Shown here piece after piece: positions 50,253 through 59,972 of a stretch of 64,000 nt of DNA. The position numbers and the translations under genes were made by a program. The DNA comes from Streptomyces tuirus (GTDB taxonomy: Bacteria > Actinomycetota > Actinomycetes > Streptomycetales > Streptomycetaceae). The notes beneath the pieces were generated by a model. That model ran no database searches, was not told where the DNA came from, and saw nothing but the letters and a program-made list of their open reading frames with translations. Each line of letters opens with the position of its first letter. Positions within the stretch are counted from its first letter, which is position 1. Where the stretch lies: contig JAGTPG010000002.1 of assembly GCA_018195615.1 (NCBI GenBank), forward strand, positions 496,001 through 560,000. Direction: 5' to 3'.

Positions 50253-51425
50253 ATGATCATCGGATTCTCGTCCCGGGTGGCCGTGTCGGCCGGTGTGCTG
50301 TGTGCGACGGGGCTGCTGGCCCTCATGCCGGCCGCGGCGGCCGGACCCGGCCGGGCGGAGCCCAGCCCACCGGGCGGGCCGCGGGCGGCGGCCCCGCATC
50401 CCTTGCTGCTGAACCGGCCCGGCGTCCAGGTCCGTCCACGCGCCGGCGCGCCCCGTGTCCCCCGGCTCTCCGCGCTGTCCTGGCTGGTGGCCGACGCGCG
50501 TACCGGCGACGTGCTCGCCGCGCACAACGCGCACCGCAGGCTGCCCCCGGCCAGCACCCTGAAGACCCTGTTCGCCGTCACGGTGCTGCCCGAGCTGCCG
50601 GCGGGCGTCCGGCACACGGTCCGCGCGGAGGAACTCCGGGGCATCGGTGACGGCAGCAGTCTGGTCGGGGTCACCGAAGGCCGTACCTACCGGGTCACCG
50701 ACCTGTGGCGGGGTGTCTTCCTCAACTCCGGCAACGACGCCGTGCACGTCCTGGCCGAGCTCAACGGCGGCTGGCGGGCCACGGCCCGGCAGATGCAGGC
50801 CAAGGCCCGGTCCCTGGGCGCCCTCGACACGCAGGTGGTGTCACCGGACGGCTACGACGCTCCGGGCCAGGTGTCGTCGGCGTTCGATCTGGCGGTCTTC
50901 GGCCGGGTGGGACTGCGCGACCCGGACTTCGCCCGGTACTGCGCCACGGTCGAGGCCAGATTCCCCGGCGGTGGCGGTTGGTCGTACCCGATCCGCAACA
51001 CCAACCGGCTGCTCAGCGGCGCCCCCGGGGTGAAGCCGTACCGGGGGCTGATCGGCATCAAGAACGGCTACACCAGCAAGGCGGGCAGCACGCTGGTCGC
51101 GGCGGCGCGCCGGGACGGGCGCACCCTCGTCGTGACCGTGATGAACCCTCAGGAGGGCGGCGGATCGGCCGTGTACGAGGAGGCGCGCTCGCTGCTCGAC
51201 TGGGGGTTCAAGGCCGGAGGGCGGGTCGACGCGGTGGGTTCGCTCGACGCCTGGAGGCCTTCCCCGAGTCCGTCGACGGACACACCGGCCGCCGCGGCCG
51301 CCGTGCCGGAGGAACCCGAGGCCGGCTGGACGGAAGCGGGGCTGATCGCGGGTGCCACCGGGCTGGGCGCCACGGTCGTGGTGCTGGTGCTGCGGCTGCC
51401 GGTCCGGCGTCCCGGCCGGAGTTGA
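50253..51425 (+). CDS. D-alanyl-D-alanine carboxypeptidase (DacC/PBP5-type)
   Basis: 390 residues. Signal peptide to about residue 28, then LSWLVADARTGDVLAAHNAH, the SxxK motif PASTLKTLFAV, the SGN motif VFLNSGNDAVHVL and the K(T/N)G-type motif IGIKNGYTSKAGSTLVA. A Pro/Ser linker leads to a C-terminal membrane helix (about 360-382) that anchors it outside the cell. It trims pentapeptides in peptidoglycan. The start codon lies inside a 14-bp palindrome (50246-50259), and no clear Shine-Dalgarno is visible. Confidence 0.85.
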   Translation: MIIGFSSRVAVSAGVLCATGLLALMPAAAAGPGRAEPSPPGGPRAAAPHPLLLNRPGVQVRPRAGAPRVPRLSALSWLVADARTGDVLAAHNAHRRLPPASTLKTLFAVTVLPELPAGVRHTVRAEELRGIGDGSSLVGVTEGRTYRVTDLWRGVFLNSGNDAVHVLAELNGGWRATARQMQAKARSLGALDTQVVSPDGYDAPGQVSSAFDLAVFGRVGLRDPDFARYCATVEARFPGGGGWSYPIRNTNRLLSGAPGVKPYRGLIGIKNGYTSKAGSTLVAAARRDGRTLVVTVMNPQEGGGSAVYEEARSLLDWGFKAGGRVDAVGSLDAWRPSPSPSTDTPAAAAAVPEEPEAGWTEAGLIAGATGLGATVVVLVLRLPVRRPGRS

Positions 51426-52531
51426 CCGACCGGCAGCCGGAGCAGCAGGCCCAGGGTGATCCAGGCGTACATGTTGCTGCCCAGGAACCCGTCGGGGCCT
51501 GACGCGTCGTCGAACCACAGCCACACCACGCTGGTGCACAGCACGGCGTACAGCGCGACCGCGATCCGGAGGTGCCCGGCACGGATCAGCACGGCGAAGG
51601 AGGGCAGCAGCCACACGAGGTGGTGCACCCAGGTGATCGGGCTGACGAGACAGGCGGCGAGGCCGGTCAGGGCGAACGCGGCCGTCCAGTCCCCCGCGGC
51701 GACCGCCCGGCGGGCCCGCAGCGCCCACACGGCGAGGACCAGCACAACGGCGGCCGCCCACAGTGCCCGGTCCGGTTCGCCCAGGCGCGCCAGAATGCCC
51801 TGCAGCGACTGGTTCGAGACGTAGCCGAGGCGCCCCACGCGGTCGGTGTCCCACAGCGCCTCGGTCCAGTAGAAGCGCGAGGCGCCGGGGTCCACCCATG
51901 CCGCGACGGCTGTGGCCCCCAGGGCGACGGCCGTGGCGACCGCCGCCGCGCGCCATCGTCTGGCCACCAGCAGCAGACCGATGAACAGTGCCGGGGTGAG
52001 CTTGATCGCGGCCGCGAGCCCGATGCCGATACCCGCCCAGCGGGTGCGTCCGGTGGCCAGCAGCGTCGCGTCGGTGAGCACGAGAGCCAGCAGCAGCAGG
52101 TTCACCTGGCCGAAGCTGAGGGTGTCGCGGAGCGGTTCGAACAGCGCGAGCAGGCAGGCGGTCAGGGCCCAGCCGTACCAGCCGTGGCGCCGCCAGGCCG
52201 GCCCGGCCAGCAGGCGAAGGATCACCGCCAGGGCCGCCAGGTTGAGCAGCAGGGCGGCGGCGATGGCGGTGCGAAGGTCCAGCAGGGCCATGGGCAGCAT
52301 GACGACCGCGGCGAACGGCGGGTAGGTGAAGCCGTACGTCGTGCCGGGCACCCGGTAGTCGTAGATCCGGCCGCCGTGGTGGACCCAGCTGTCGATGCTT
52401 CCGTAGTAGACGCGAAGATCGAACCAGTCGCGCAGCAGGGGCACGGTCGCCGTGAAGACGGTCACCACCGTGGCGAGGGCGAGCACGAGCAGCAGCCGGC
52501 CCCGGTCGGTGCGCGGCGGGGCCGGGGTCAT
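51149..52531 (-). CDS. glycosyltransferase family 87 membrane protein
   Basis: Polytopic GT-C-type protein: LLLVLALATVVTVFTATVPL, the acidic loop LRVYYGSIDSWVHHGGRIYD (conserved Asp), AAIKLTPALFIGLLLVARRW and LVSPITWVHHLVWLLPSF are typical of actinobacterial alpha-mannosyltransferases using polyprenol-phosphate sugars. ATG 52531 overlaps the preceding gene by ATGA. The frame runs on to 51149, antisense to the carboxypeptidase gene; the family part ends near 51430, so the last about 90 Ser/Pro-rich residues may be an artefact of a lost base. Confidence 0.75.
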   Translation of the reverse strand: MTPAPPRTDRGRLLLVLALATVVTVFTATVPLLRDWFDLRVYYGSIDSWVHHGGRIYDYRVPGTTYGFTYPPFAAVVMLPMALLDLRTAIAAALLLNLAALAVILRLLAGPAWRRHGWYGWALTACLLALFEPLRDTLSFGQVNLLLLALVLTDATLLATGRTRWAGIGIGLAAAIKLTPALFIGLLLVARRWRAAAVATAVALGATAVAAWVDPGASRFYWTEALWDTDRVGRLGYVSNQSLQGILARLGEPDRALWAAAVVLVLAVWALRARRAVAAGDWTAAFALTGLAACLVSPITWVHHLVWLLPSFAVLIRAGHLRIAVALYAVLCTSVVWLWFDDASGPDGFLGSNMYAWITLGLLLRLPVGQLRPGRRTGSRSTSTTTVAPSPVAPAISPASVQPASGSSGTAAAAAGVSVDGLGEGLQASSEPTASTRPPALNPQSSSERASSYTADPPPS

Positions 52532-53922
52532 GCCGTGCGTCCGAGCGCCGGCGCCAGCTCGGCCTGGTGGGCCTGCCACAGCACGACGACCGCGAGTGCG
52601 CCGCCGGAGACGGCCAGCACGAGTTGTCCGGTGTCCGCCGCGCCGCCGCTCGGCAGGACGAGCAGCGCGAGTACGCCGGTCACGGCCGCCATCCGGTGGC
52701 GTACGGAGGTGCTGGGCGCGGCGGCGGCGATGAGGAACAGGCCCCACAGGGCGTACCAGGGGCGGATCGCAGGGCCGAGGGCGGCCACCGCCGCCAGGCT
52801 CAGGCCGAGCGCGTACACCGGCCGGGGGCGCAGCCGGAGCCAGATCAGCACGACCGCGACCACGGCCGCCACGATGCCCAGGGCGTGCCAGGCGGGGATC
52901 GCCAGGGGCGCGAGACCGCTGCCCAGGTGTTCCAGCAGCGCCCGGGTGGCGCGGCCCAGCAATGTGGTCAGGGCCCAGTTCTGGGGTGAGACGGGGGTGC
53001 TGAGGGCAGCTATCCAGCCGTATCCGGTGCCGGCCACGGCCGTGGCGGCGACGGTCGTCCCCGCTGCCGCGACGGTGGCCGTCAGCACGGCCTTCGCCGG
53101 ACTGCGCCCCGCGCGGACCTGGAGGACGACGACGGCGGCCAGTCCGAGCGCGGCGGGCGCCTTGACCAGCGCTGCGAGCGTCACCAGGACCGCGCCGAGG
53201 ACCGGCCACCGGCCGAGCGACGCCACCAGTCCGACACCGAGCAGGCCCAGCATGACGGCGTCGTTGTGGGCGCCCGCGACCAGGTGCAGCAGGACGAGCG
53301 GGTTGAGGGCGCCCAGCCACAGCGCGGCGGACGGGTCGGCGCCGCTGTGGCGGGCGAGGCGGGGCAGTGCGGCCGCCATCAGGGCCACGCCGGCGAGCGC
53401 GACGAGCCGCATCCCGAACAGTCCGGCGGGCAGCTCCCCACGGGTCAGGCCGGACAGGGCCGCGGCGACGGCGAGGAAGACCGGGCCGTAGGGGGCGCCG
53501 GTGTGCCGCCAGAGCGGGGCGACCTCGTCGGCGAGCGGGCCGCCGAGCTGGGACGGTCCGTGCGCGTACACGTCCATGTGCGCCTCGACCATCGCCCCCT
53601 GCGCGAGGTAGCTGTAGACGTCCCGGCTGAACAGCGGTGGGGCGACGAGCAGGGGGGCCGCCCAGACGGCCAGGACGGCCAGCAGGGCGCGGGGCGCGGG
53701 CGGTCTCGGCCCACGGACCAGGCGGCCCAGCAGGGCCCAGGCCGCGATCAGCAGGACGAGGCCGAAGTAGACACCGACCAGTCCGAGGGCGGCTCGTGCC
53801 GAGGCCGGGTGGAGGAGGTCTGCCACGGGCAGGGCTCCGGACGTCTCACCGCCCGCTGCGAGGAAGGCGGTGCCGGCCAGACCCAGTATCTGGCAGCGGC
53901 GGAGATCGACGAAGGGAGCCAT
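52528..53922 (-). CDS. polyprenol-phosphomannose-dependent alpha-1,6-mannosyltransferase, MptB-like
   Basis: 464 residues with about 13 membrane helices. The extracytoplasmic loop FSRDVYSYLAQGAMVEAHMD with its aspartate, the HNDAVMLGLLGVGL motif and the KAPAALGLAAVV helix are the MptB signature of GT-C mannosyltransferases that build mannan cores of lipoglycans. Start ATG 53922 gives the usual length. Translationally coupled to the GT87 gene, forming a cell-envelope mannosylation pair. Confidence 0.8.
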   Translation of the reverse strand: MAPFVDLRRCQILGLAGTAFLAAGGETSGALPVADLLHPASARAALGLVGVYFGLVLLIAAWALLGRLVRGPRPPAPRALLAVLAVWAAPLLVAPPLFSRDVYSYLAQGAMVEAHMDVYAHGPSQLGGPLADEVAPLWRHTGAPYGPVFLAVAAALSGLTRGELPAGLFGMRLVALAGVALMAAALPRLARHSGADPSAALWLGALNPLVLLHLVAGAHNDAVMLGLLGVGLVASLGRWPVLGAVLVTLAALVKAPAALGLAAVVVLQVRAGRSPAKAVLTATVAAAGTTVAATAVAGTGYGWIAALSTPVSPQNWALTTLLGRATRALLEHLGSGLAPLAIPAWHALGIVAAVVAVVLIWLRLRPRPVYALGLSLAAVAALGPAIRPWYALWGLFLIAAAAPSTSVRHRMAAVTGVLALLVLPSGGAADTGQLVLAVSGGALAVVVLWQAHQAELAPALGRTA

Positions 53923-54088
53923 GGCCAACACTCGGTCAGCCTGTCGATGCGTGGTGGCTTTCAGGCGACGTGGAGCCCTCCGGGGGAGGACGAACGGTGA
54001 CCGGGTGGTGATCAAGTGCTGGGCGATCGGGGCTGCGGGGCGTCTGCGGGGTGCGGTGGTTCGCAGGCCGTGGGCCGGTGGGGGCTGG

Positions 54089-54109
54089 TCGCGCAGTTCC
54101 CCGCGCCCC
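54089..54109 (-). repeat. dispersed Streptomyces intergenic element, copy 1
   Basis: On the minus strand the core begins GGGGCGCGGGGAACTGCGCG, identical over 21 bp to copy 2 at 56582. It lies between mptB and glsA. From general experience this short GC-rich element recurs in intergenic regions of Streptomyces genomes; its function is not established. Confidence 0.65.
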
Positions 54110-54151
54110 TCAAGGACAGAATGCGACCGTCGGCCCTGTTGAAGAAGTCGG

Positions 54152-55075
54152 TCAGAACACCGACAGGCCCGTGAGTGTCGTGAATCTGTCGAGGGCCGCC
54201 ACGCCCGCCACCGAGTTGCCCCGTTCGTCCAGGCCCGGGCTCCACACGCACAGCGTGCAGCGGCCCGGGACGACCGCGATGATGCCGCCGCCCACGCCGC
54301 TCTTGCCGGGCAGACCGACCCGGTAGGCGAAGTCGCCCGCCGCGTCGTACGTCCCGCAGGTCAGCATGATCGCGTTGATCTGCTTGGCCTGGCTGCGGGT
54401 GAGCAGGCGCGTGCCGTCGGCCCGTATGCCGTGGCGGGCGAGGAAGGTCGTGGCGAGGGCGAGGTCGGCGCAGGACGCGGCGATCGAGCACTGCCGGAAG
54501 TACTGCTCCAGCAGGACCGGCACCGGGTTGTCGATGTTGCCGTAGGAGGCCATGAAGTGGCCGAGCGCGGCGTTGCGATCGCCGTGGGCCGTCTCCGAGG
54601 CGGTGACCTCCTCGTCGAAGGTCAAGTCCCGGTTGCCGCTCTCCGCCCGCAGGAACTCGAGCAGTTCGCCCGACGCGTCTCCGGTACGGGTGTGCAGCCG
54701 GTCCGTGACGACGAGCGCGCCCGCGTTGATGAAGGGATTGCGCGGGATGCCGTTCTCGTACTCCAGCTGGACCAGGGAGTTGAAGGGATTGCCGGAGGGC
54801 TCGCGGCCCACGTGTTCCCACAGGGCGTCGCCCTCGCGGGCCAGGTCGAGGGCGAGGGTGAAGACCTTGGTGATGGACTGCGCGGAGAACGGCTGCCGCC
54901 AGTCCCCCACGCCGTACACCGTGCCGTCCGGTTCGGCGACGGCCATGCCGAAGCTGCGCGGGTCGCGGGCGGCGAGCGCCGGGATGTAGTCGGCGGGCCG
55001 GCCGCGGCCGGGGGTCCGCTCGATCTCCTCGGCGATGCGCTCCAGGACCGGCTGGAAGGTCGTCGGCGACTTCAT
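54152..55075 (-). CDS. glsA: glutaminase A
   Basis: 307 residues. The catalytic serine/lysine pair is in WRQPFSAQSITKVFTLALDL (SxxK), followed by GREPSGNPFNSLVQLEYENG, PRNPFINAGALVVTD and VGLPGKSGVGGGIIAVVPG, all glutaminase hallmarks. It hydrolyses glutamine to glutamate and ammonia. Of several close starts, ATG 55075 is best spaced from GGGGAG. Last gene of the amino-acid catabolic cluster; no STAS or ankyrin extension. Confidence 0.9.
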   Translation of the reverse strand: MKSPTTFQPVLERIAEEIERTPGRGRPADYIPALAARDPRSFGMAVAEPDGTVYGVGDWRQPFSAQSITKVFTLALDLAREGDALWEHVGREPSGNPFNSLVQLEYENGIPRNPFINAGALVVTDRLHTRTGDASGELLEFLRAESGNRDLTFDEEVTASETAHGDRNAALGHFMASYGNIDNPVPVLLEQYFRQCSIAASCADLALATTFLARHGIRADGTRLLTRSQAKQINAIMLTCGTYDAAGDFAYRVGLPGKSGVGGGIIAVVPGRCTLCVWSPGLDERGNSVAGVAALDRFTTLTGLSVF

Positions 55076-55117
55076 GATCATCATTCTCCCCGTGCCGGTC
55101 CCGTGCGCTCGCTTACC

Positions 55118-56530
55118 TCAGGCCGCCGGGGCGGGGCCGCTGCCGGCCAGGACCTCGGGGCGGAGCAGGGCCGCCAGCCGGTCGGCTGGCAACAACCCCT
55201 TTTCCAGGACGAGTTCGGCCACGCCGCGGCCGGTGACGAGGGCCTCCTTGGCGATGTCGGTGGCGGCCGTGTAGCCGATGTGCGGGTTGAGGGCGGTGAC
55301 CAGGCCGATGGAGTTCTCGACACTCGCGCGCAGCGCCTCGGTGTTGGCGGTGATGCCGTCGACGCAACGCTCGGCGAGGGTGAGGCAGGCGGCGCGCAAG
55401 TGCGTGATCGACTCCGACAGGGAGTGCAGGATGATCGGCTCGAAGGCGTTGAGCTGGAGCTGTCCGGCTTCGGCGGCCATGGTGATGGTGACGTCGTTGC
55501 CGATCACCTCGAAGGCGACCTGGTTGACGACCTCGGGAATGACCGGGTTGACCTTGCCGGGCATGATGGACGAACCGGCCTGCACGGGCGGCAGGTTGAT
55601 CTCGCCGAGTCCGGCGCGCGGGCCCGAGGACAGCAGCCGCAGGTCGTTGCAGCTCTTGGAGAGCTTGACCGCGATGCGCTTGAGTACGCCGGACATCTGG
55701 ACGAAGGCGCCGCAGTCCTGGGTCGCCTCGACCAGGTCGGCCGCCGTCACCAGGGGCAGGCCGGTGATGGCCGCGAGGTGGCGGCGGGCCGACTCGGCGT
55801 ATCCGGCCGGGGCGTTGAGGCCGGTGCCGATCGCGGTCGCGCCCAGGTTGATCTCATGGATCAGCTGGACGGCCTCGGCAAGGCGGGACCGGTCCTCGTC
55901 CAGCATGACGGCATAGGCCGAGAACTCCTGGCCCAGCGTCATCGGCACCGCGTCCTGCAACTGGGTACGGCCCATCTTGAGCACGTCGCGGAACTCGACG
56001 GCCTTGGCCGCGAACGCGTCCTGGAGGACGGACATCGCGTCGAGCAGCCCACGCACCGCGAACACCGTCGCGATCTTGACGGCGGTCGGGTAGACGTCGT
56101 TGGTGGACTGCCCGAGGTTGACGTCCTCGTTCGGATGCAGGTGCTGGTACTCGCCCTTGGCATGGCCCAGCAGTTCCAGCGCCCGGTTCGCCACGACCTC
56201 GTTGGCGTTCATGTTGGTGGACGTGCCGGCGCCGCCCTGCACCACGTCGACGACGAACTGGTCGTGCAGCTCGCCGTCGCGGATCTCGCGGCAGGCCGCG
56301 ACGATGGCGGCGGCCTTCTTCGGCTCCAGCAGCCCGAGTTCCTCGTTGGCGAGGGCGGCGGCCTCCTTGACGGCGGCCAGGGCGTCGATCAGGTGCGGGT
56401 AGGCGGAGATGGTCATGCCCGTGATGGGGAAGTTCTCCTTGGCACGCAGGGTGTGCACACCCCAGTAGGCCTCGGCGGGAACGTCACGGTCCCCGAGCAG
56501 ATCGTGTTCGGAACGGGTGGCGGCGGTCAT
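55118..56530 (-). CDS. aspA: aspartate ammonia-lyase
   Basis: 470 residues. [20 protein letters not shown] at the N-terminus, [20 protein letters not shown] and the catalytic-loop signature [15 protein letters not shown] are diagnostic of the aspartase/fumarase superfamily, with the aspartase-type start distinguishing it from fumarase. It converts aspartate to fumarate and ammonia. It lies downstream of the asparaginase gene, giving Asn to Asp to fumarate. Confidence 0.9.
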   Translation of the reverse strand: MTAATRSEHDLLGDRDVPAEAYWGVHTLRAKENFPITGMTISAYPHLIDALAAVKEAAALANEELGLLEPKKAAAIVAACREIRDGELHDQFVVDVVQGGAGTSTNMNANEVVANRALELLGHAKGEYQHLHPNEDVNLGQSTNDVYPTAVKIATVFAVRGLLDAMSVLQDAFAAKAVEFRDVLKMGRTQLQDAVPMTLGQEFSAYAVMLDEDRSRLAEAVQLIHEINLGATAIGTGLNAPAGYAESARRHLAAITGLPLVTAADLVEATQDCGAFVQMSGVLKRIAVKLSKSCNDLRLLSSGPRAGLGEINLPPVQAGSSIMPGKVNPVIPEVVNQVAFEVIGNDVTITMAAEAGQLQLNAFEPIILHSLSESITHLRAACLTLAERCVDGITANTEALRASVENSIGLVTALNPHIGYTAATDIAKEALVTGRGVAELVLEKGLLPADRLAALLRPEVLAGSGPAPAA

Positions 56531-56581
56531 GAGGGTGAGGGATCCCTTTTCTGAGGAGTGAGGGTGGATGCGCGCCCTGAA

Positions 56582-56602
56582 GGGGCGCGGGGAACTGCGC
56601 GA
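56582..56602 (+). repeat. dispersed Streptomyces intergenic element, copy 2
   Basis: Same 21-bp core as copy 1 at 54089 in the opposite orientation, within the 121-bp gap between asparaginase and aspA. Being inside an operon, it would be transcribed as part of the mRNA, where it could pair with copy 1 after glsA read-through or serve as a processing site. Confidence 0.65.
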
Positions 56603-56651
56603 TCCGCCACAGGGGACCCGCAGCCGCCGGACGGCAGAACCCGGCACATCG

Positions 56652-57668
56652 TCAGGCGCGGGCAGCACCGGCGAGCGGCTCCAGCGAGCGAACGGGCCGC
56701 ACACGCCCGACCTCCCGGCCACCCCCGAGCAGCGGCTCCCCCGCGAACTCGGTGAGCAGCTCCGGATCGACACCCGCCCTGGCCAAGGCGGCGGCAGCCA
56801 CCGGCACACGGGCCCGGTTCGCTCCATCCGCGATCTTCACCGCAACGGCCCGCCCATCGGCCAGCGCAGCCACCTGCACGCCCTCGAAGCCGTCCTTGGA
56901 CAACAGCCCTGGCACGGCCCGCATCAGCGCGGCGACGTCCCGGCCGGAGCCGGAGGCCATCTCGGCGTGCTCGCGCATCGCGTCGGCGACGCGGGCCTCG
57001 GGCGTGCCCGGGGCCGCAGTGGTGATCCGGGCGGTGGCCCGGGCGAGGCCGTGCAGGGAGATGGAGAACAGGGGCGCGCCGCAGCCGTCGACGGTCACCC
57101 CGGCGATGCGCTGCCCGGTGAGGTCCTCGAGGATCTCGGCGATGGCCTGCTGGAGCGGGTGGGCCGGGTCGAGGTAGTCCTCCAGCGACCAGCCGTTGAG
57201 CATGCAGGTGTAGAGCATGGCCGCGTGCTTGCCGGAGCAGTTCTGGGCCAGTCGTGAGGGCATCCGGCCCTCGCGCACCCAGGCGTCCCGCACGACCGGG
57301 TCGAACGGCATGTCCGGGACGTTGCGCAGGTGGTCCTCGGTGAGCCCGGCGAGGTCGAGGATGCGCCGGGCTCCGGCGAGGTGGCGTTCCTCGCCGGAGT
57401 GGCTGGCCGCGGTGAGCGACAGCAGCTCGCCGTCGAGCGGGAGGCCGGCCCGTGCCATGGCCACGGCCTGCACGGGCTTGAGCGCGGAGCGCGGGTAGAA
57501 GGCGGCCTCGATGTCTCCGATCTGGAGCTGGACCTCTCCGTCGGCGCCGAGGACGACGACGGAGCCGTAGTGGATGCCTTCGACGATTCCGCCGCGTATG
57601 AGGTGGGCGACGGGGGCGTGGACGGGTTCACGGACAAGGGGTGCGTCCGCGAGGGAACTGCTGAACAT
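56652..57668 (-). CDS. asparaginase (Rhizobium etli type, class 3)
   Basis: 338 residues. [20 protein letters not shown], the Ser-x-x-Lys motif [39 protein letters not shown] and [18 protein letters not shown] match the thermolabile R. etli asparaginase family, with the catalytic Ser/Lys and zinc-site Cys/Lys/Cys in place. It is unrelated to E. coli AnsA/AnsB. It deamidates asparagine to aspartate in the cytosol for aspartase. Confidence 0.85.
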   Translation of the reverse strand: MFSSSLADAPLVREPVHAPVAHLIRGGIVEGIHYGSVVVLGADGEVQLQIGDIEAAFYPRSALKPVQAVAMARAGLPLDGELLSLTAASHSGEERHLAGARRILDLAGLTEDHLRNVPDMPFDPVVRDAWVREGRMPSRLAQNCSGKHAAMLYTCMLNGWSLEDYLDPAHPLQQAIAEILEDLTGQRIAGVTVDGCGAPLFSISLHGLARATARITTAAPGTPEARVADAMREHAEMASGSGRDVAALMRAVPGLLSKDGFEGVQVAALADGRAVAVKIADGANRARVPVAAAALARAGVDPELLTEFAGEPLLGGGREVGRVRPVRSLEPLAGAARA

Positions 57669-57700
57669 CACTGCCTGCTTCTCTGGGAGCGGCGCGTGGG

Positions 57701-59136
57701 TCACGCGTCGGCTCCGGTGGTGGACTTGCGCGCGACCCGGCCGCGGATGCCGAACCATCCGGCGACCAGGGCCCCGACGATCAGCGGCAGGCACAGCACG
57801 GTGGTGCGTCCCGCGCCGCCGTCGGCGTACATGAGGACCAGGACGGAGACGAGGAACGCCAGCGTCACGATCTCGGTCCAGGGGGAGCCCGGCAGTCGGT
57901 AGCCCGGGCGGGTCAGCTCGCCCTTCTGGGTCTTCTGCCAGAAGAGGAGGTGACAGATCATGATCATGCCCCAGGTGGCGAGGATGCCGATCGCGGCGAA
58001 GTTCAGCACGATCTCGAACGCCTCGGCGGGCACGACGAAGTTGAGGCCGACACCCAGGACGCAGATGCCGCTGGTGAGCAGGATGCCGCCGTACGGGACC
58101 TGGCTGCGGCTCATCACGGAGGTGAACCTGGGCGCGGAGCCGGCCATGGCCATGGAGCGCAGGATGCGGCCGGTGGAGTAGAGGCCGGAGTTGAGCGAGG
58201 ACATCGCGGCGGTGAGCACGACGAGGTTCATGACGCCGCCGGCGGCGGGACGCCGATGTTGGACAGCACCGTGACGAAGGGGCTCTCCCCCGCCGTGTAC
58301 TTGTTCCACGGCAGCAGCATCGACAGCAGGACGACCGAGCCGACGTAGAACAGGCCCACACGCCACATGATCGAGTTGATCGCCTTCGGCATGATCTTCT
58401 CGGGGTTCTCGGTCTCACCGGCCGCGACACCGACCAGTTCGACGGAGGCGTAGGCGAAGACGACGCCCTGGATGATCAGCAGCATGGGCAGCAGGCCGTG
58501 CGGGAAGACGCCGCCGTTGTCGCTGATCAGGGACGGGCCGGGGCTGTGGCCGTCGACGGGGTGCTGGGTGACCAGCAGGAAGATGCCGATGCACATGAAG
58601 ACGACGAGCGCCCCGACCTTGATGATCGCGAACCAGAACTCCAGCTCACCGAAGATCTTCACCGAGATCAGGTTCACGGTGAGCACGACGGCCAGCGCTA
58701 TCAGCGCGATCACCCACTGCGGGATGTCGGAGAACATGCCCCAGTAGTGGGTGTAGGTGGCCACGGCGGTGATGTCGGCGATGCCGGTGGTCGCCCAGTT
58801 GAGGAAGTACATCCAGCCCGCGGTGTAGGCGCCCTTCTCCCCCATGAACTCGCGGGCGTACGACACGAAGGCGCCGGAGGAGGGCCGGTACAGGACGAGC
58901 TCGCCGAGGGCGCGCACGACGAGGAAGGCGAAGAGGCCGCAGACCGCGTAGGCGATGAAGAGGGACGGGCCCGCGTCGGCGAGGCGGCCGCCGGCACCGA
59001 GGAACAGGCCGGTGCCGATGGCGCCGCCGATGGCGATCATGTTGACGTGCCGGGACTTGAGTGACTTGCTGTAGCCCGCGTCGCCGGCGTCGACGTGCGC
59101 CGGTTTTTCTACGGCTTCCTGGAGTGACTCGCTCAC
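57701..59136 (-). pseudogene. ansP: amino acid permease, asparagine type, one frameshift
   Basis: GTG 59136 overlaps the regulator stop (GTGA). [20 protein letters not shown] is the APC family opening, then [40 protein letters not shown] and, after a one-base break near 58247, [20 protein letters not shown] and the C-terminal helices. Twelve helices; repair gives 479 codons. Similar to GabP/AnsP; the asparaginase and aspartase genes downstream support asparagine/aspartate uptake. Confidence 0.8.
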
Positions 59137-59863
59137 GCCTCGGGTCCGCCTTCCGTGGAGCTGTCCGTGCGCGGGGGACGCACGATGTCGGTGAGGGTGG
59201 TCTCGACGCGGTCGAGGTGGTGGGACATGGCCTCCACCGCGTCCTGTTCGGAACCGTCGGTCAGCGCCTCGACGATGGCCCGGTGCTCGCGGTTGGACTG
59301 CTCGCGCCGGCCCCCAGTTCGTTGAGGAAGGCCGACTGGCGGGCCAGCGCGTCCCGGATCTCCTCGATGACCCGGCGGAAGACCGGGTTCTGGGCGGCCT
59401 CGGCCACGGCGAGATGGAACAGCGTGTCCATGGCGACCCAGGCCGTGGTGTCCGTCTCCCGTTCCATCCGGTCCAGCAGGTGGGCGAGATGGTCGAGGTT
59501 CTCCGGGGTGCGGCGCCGGGCCGCGTAGCCGGCGACCGGGATCTCGACGTGGCGGCGCACCTCCAGCAGGTCGCTGGCCGAGTAGTCGCCGAAGGTGGGG
59601 TCCTCGACGGTGCTGGCGACGACGAAGGTGCCCTTGCCGGTCCGGGACACGGTCAGACCCATGGTCTGCAGTGCCCGGAGCGCCTCGCGCAGCACGGGCC
59701 GGGAGACCTCGAGGGTGCGGCAGAGCTCCGCCTCGGAGGGGAGCTTGTCGCCGATGGCGTACTCGCCGCGTTCGATGGCGCCGCGCAGGTATTCCAGCAC
59801 CGCTTCCATGGCGCTGACACGACGCACAGGCTGTCCGGCTGTCCGGCTGTCTGACAGGTTCAC
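59133..59863 (-). pseudogene. FadR-type GntR regulator of the Asn/Asp operon, one frameshift
   Basis: Winged helix: VLEYLRGAIERGEYAIGDKL, CRTLEVSRPVLREALRALQT. FCD ligand domain: [40 protein letters not shown], and after a G-run break near 59305 [20 protein letters not shown] with its metal-site histidines. Repair gives 244 codons. GTG 59863 is preferred, with AGGA 8 bp upstream. First gene of the operon, so probably an autoregulated, aspartate- or asparagine-responsive repressor. Confidence 0.8.
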
Positions 59864-59900
59864 GTTGGTGATCCTGAGGGGCGCGGAAGGCACCTGTCAA
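59852..59900 (-). promoter_or_regulatory. promoter and inverted repeat of the Asn/Asp operon
   Basis: On the minus strand TTGACA (59900-59895) and CAGGAT (59876-59871) are separated by 18 bp, placing transcription start close to the GTG at 59863. An inverted repeat, TGACAGGT (59852-59859) and ACCTGTCA (59892-59899), flanks the -10 and overlaps the -35, a good place for the FadR-type repressor. Confidence 0.5.
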
Positions 59901-59972
59901 GAGGCCGCAAGGAACCGTTCAGAGGGCCGGAACCCTGTGTTCAGGCGTCCGGCCCCTGGCCCGTGCGGAGGG

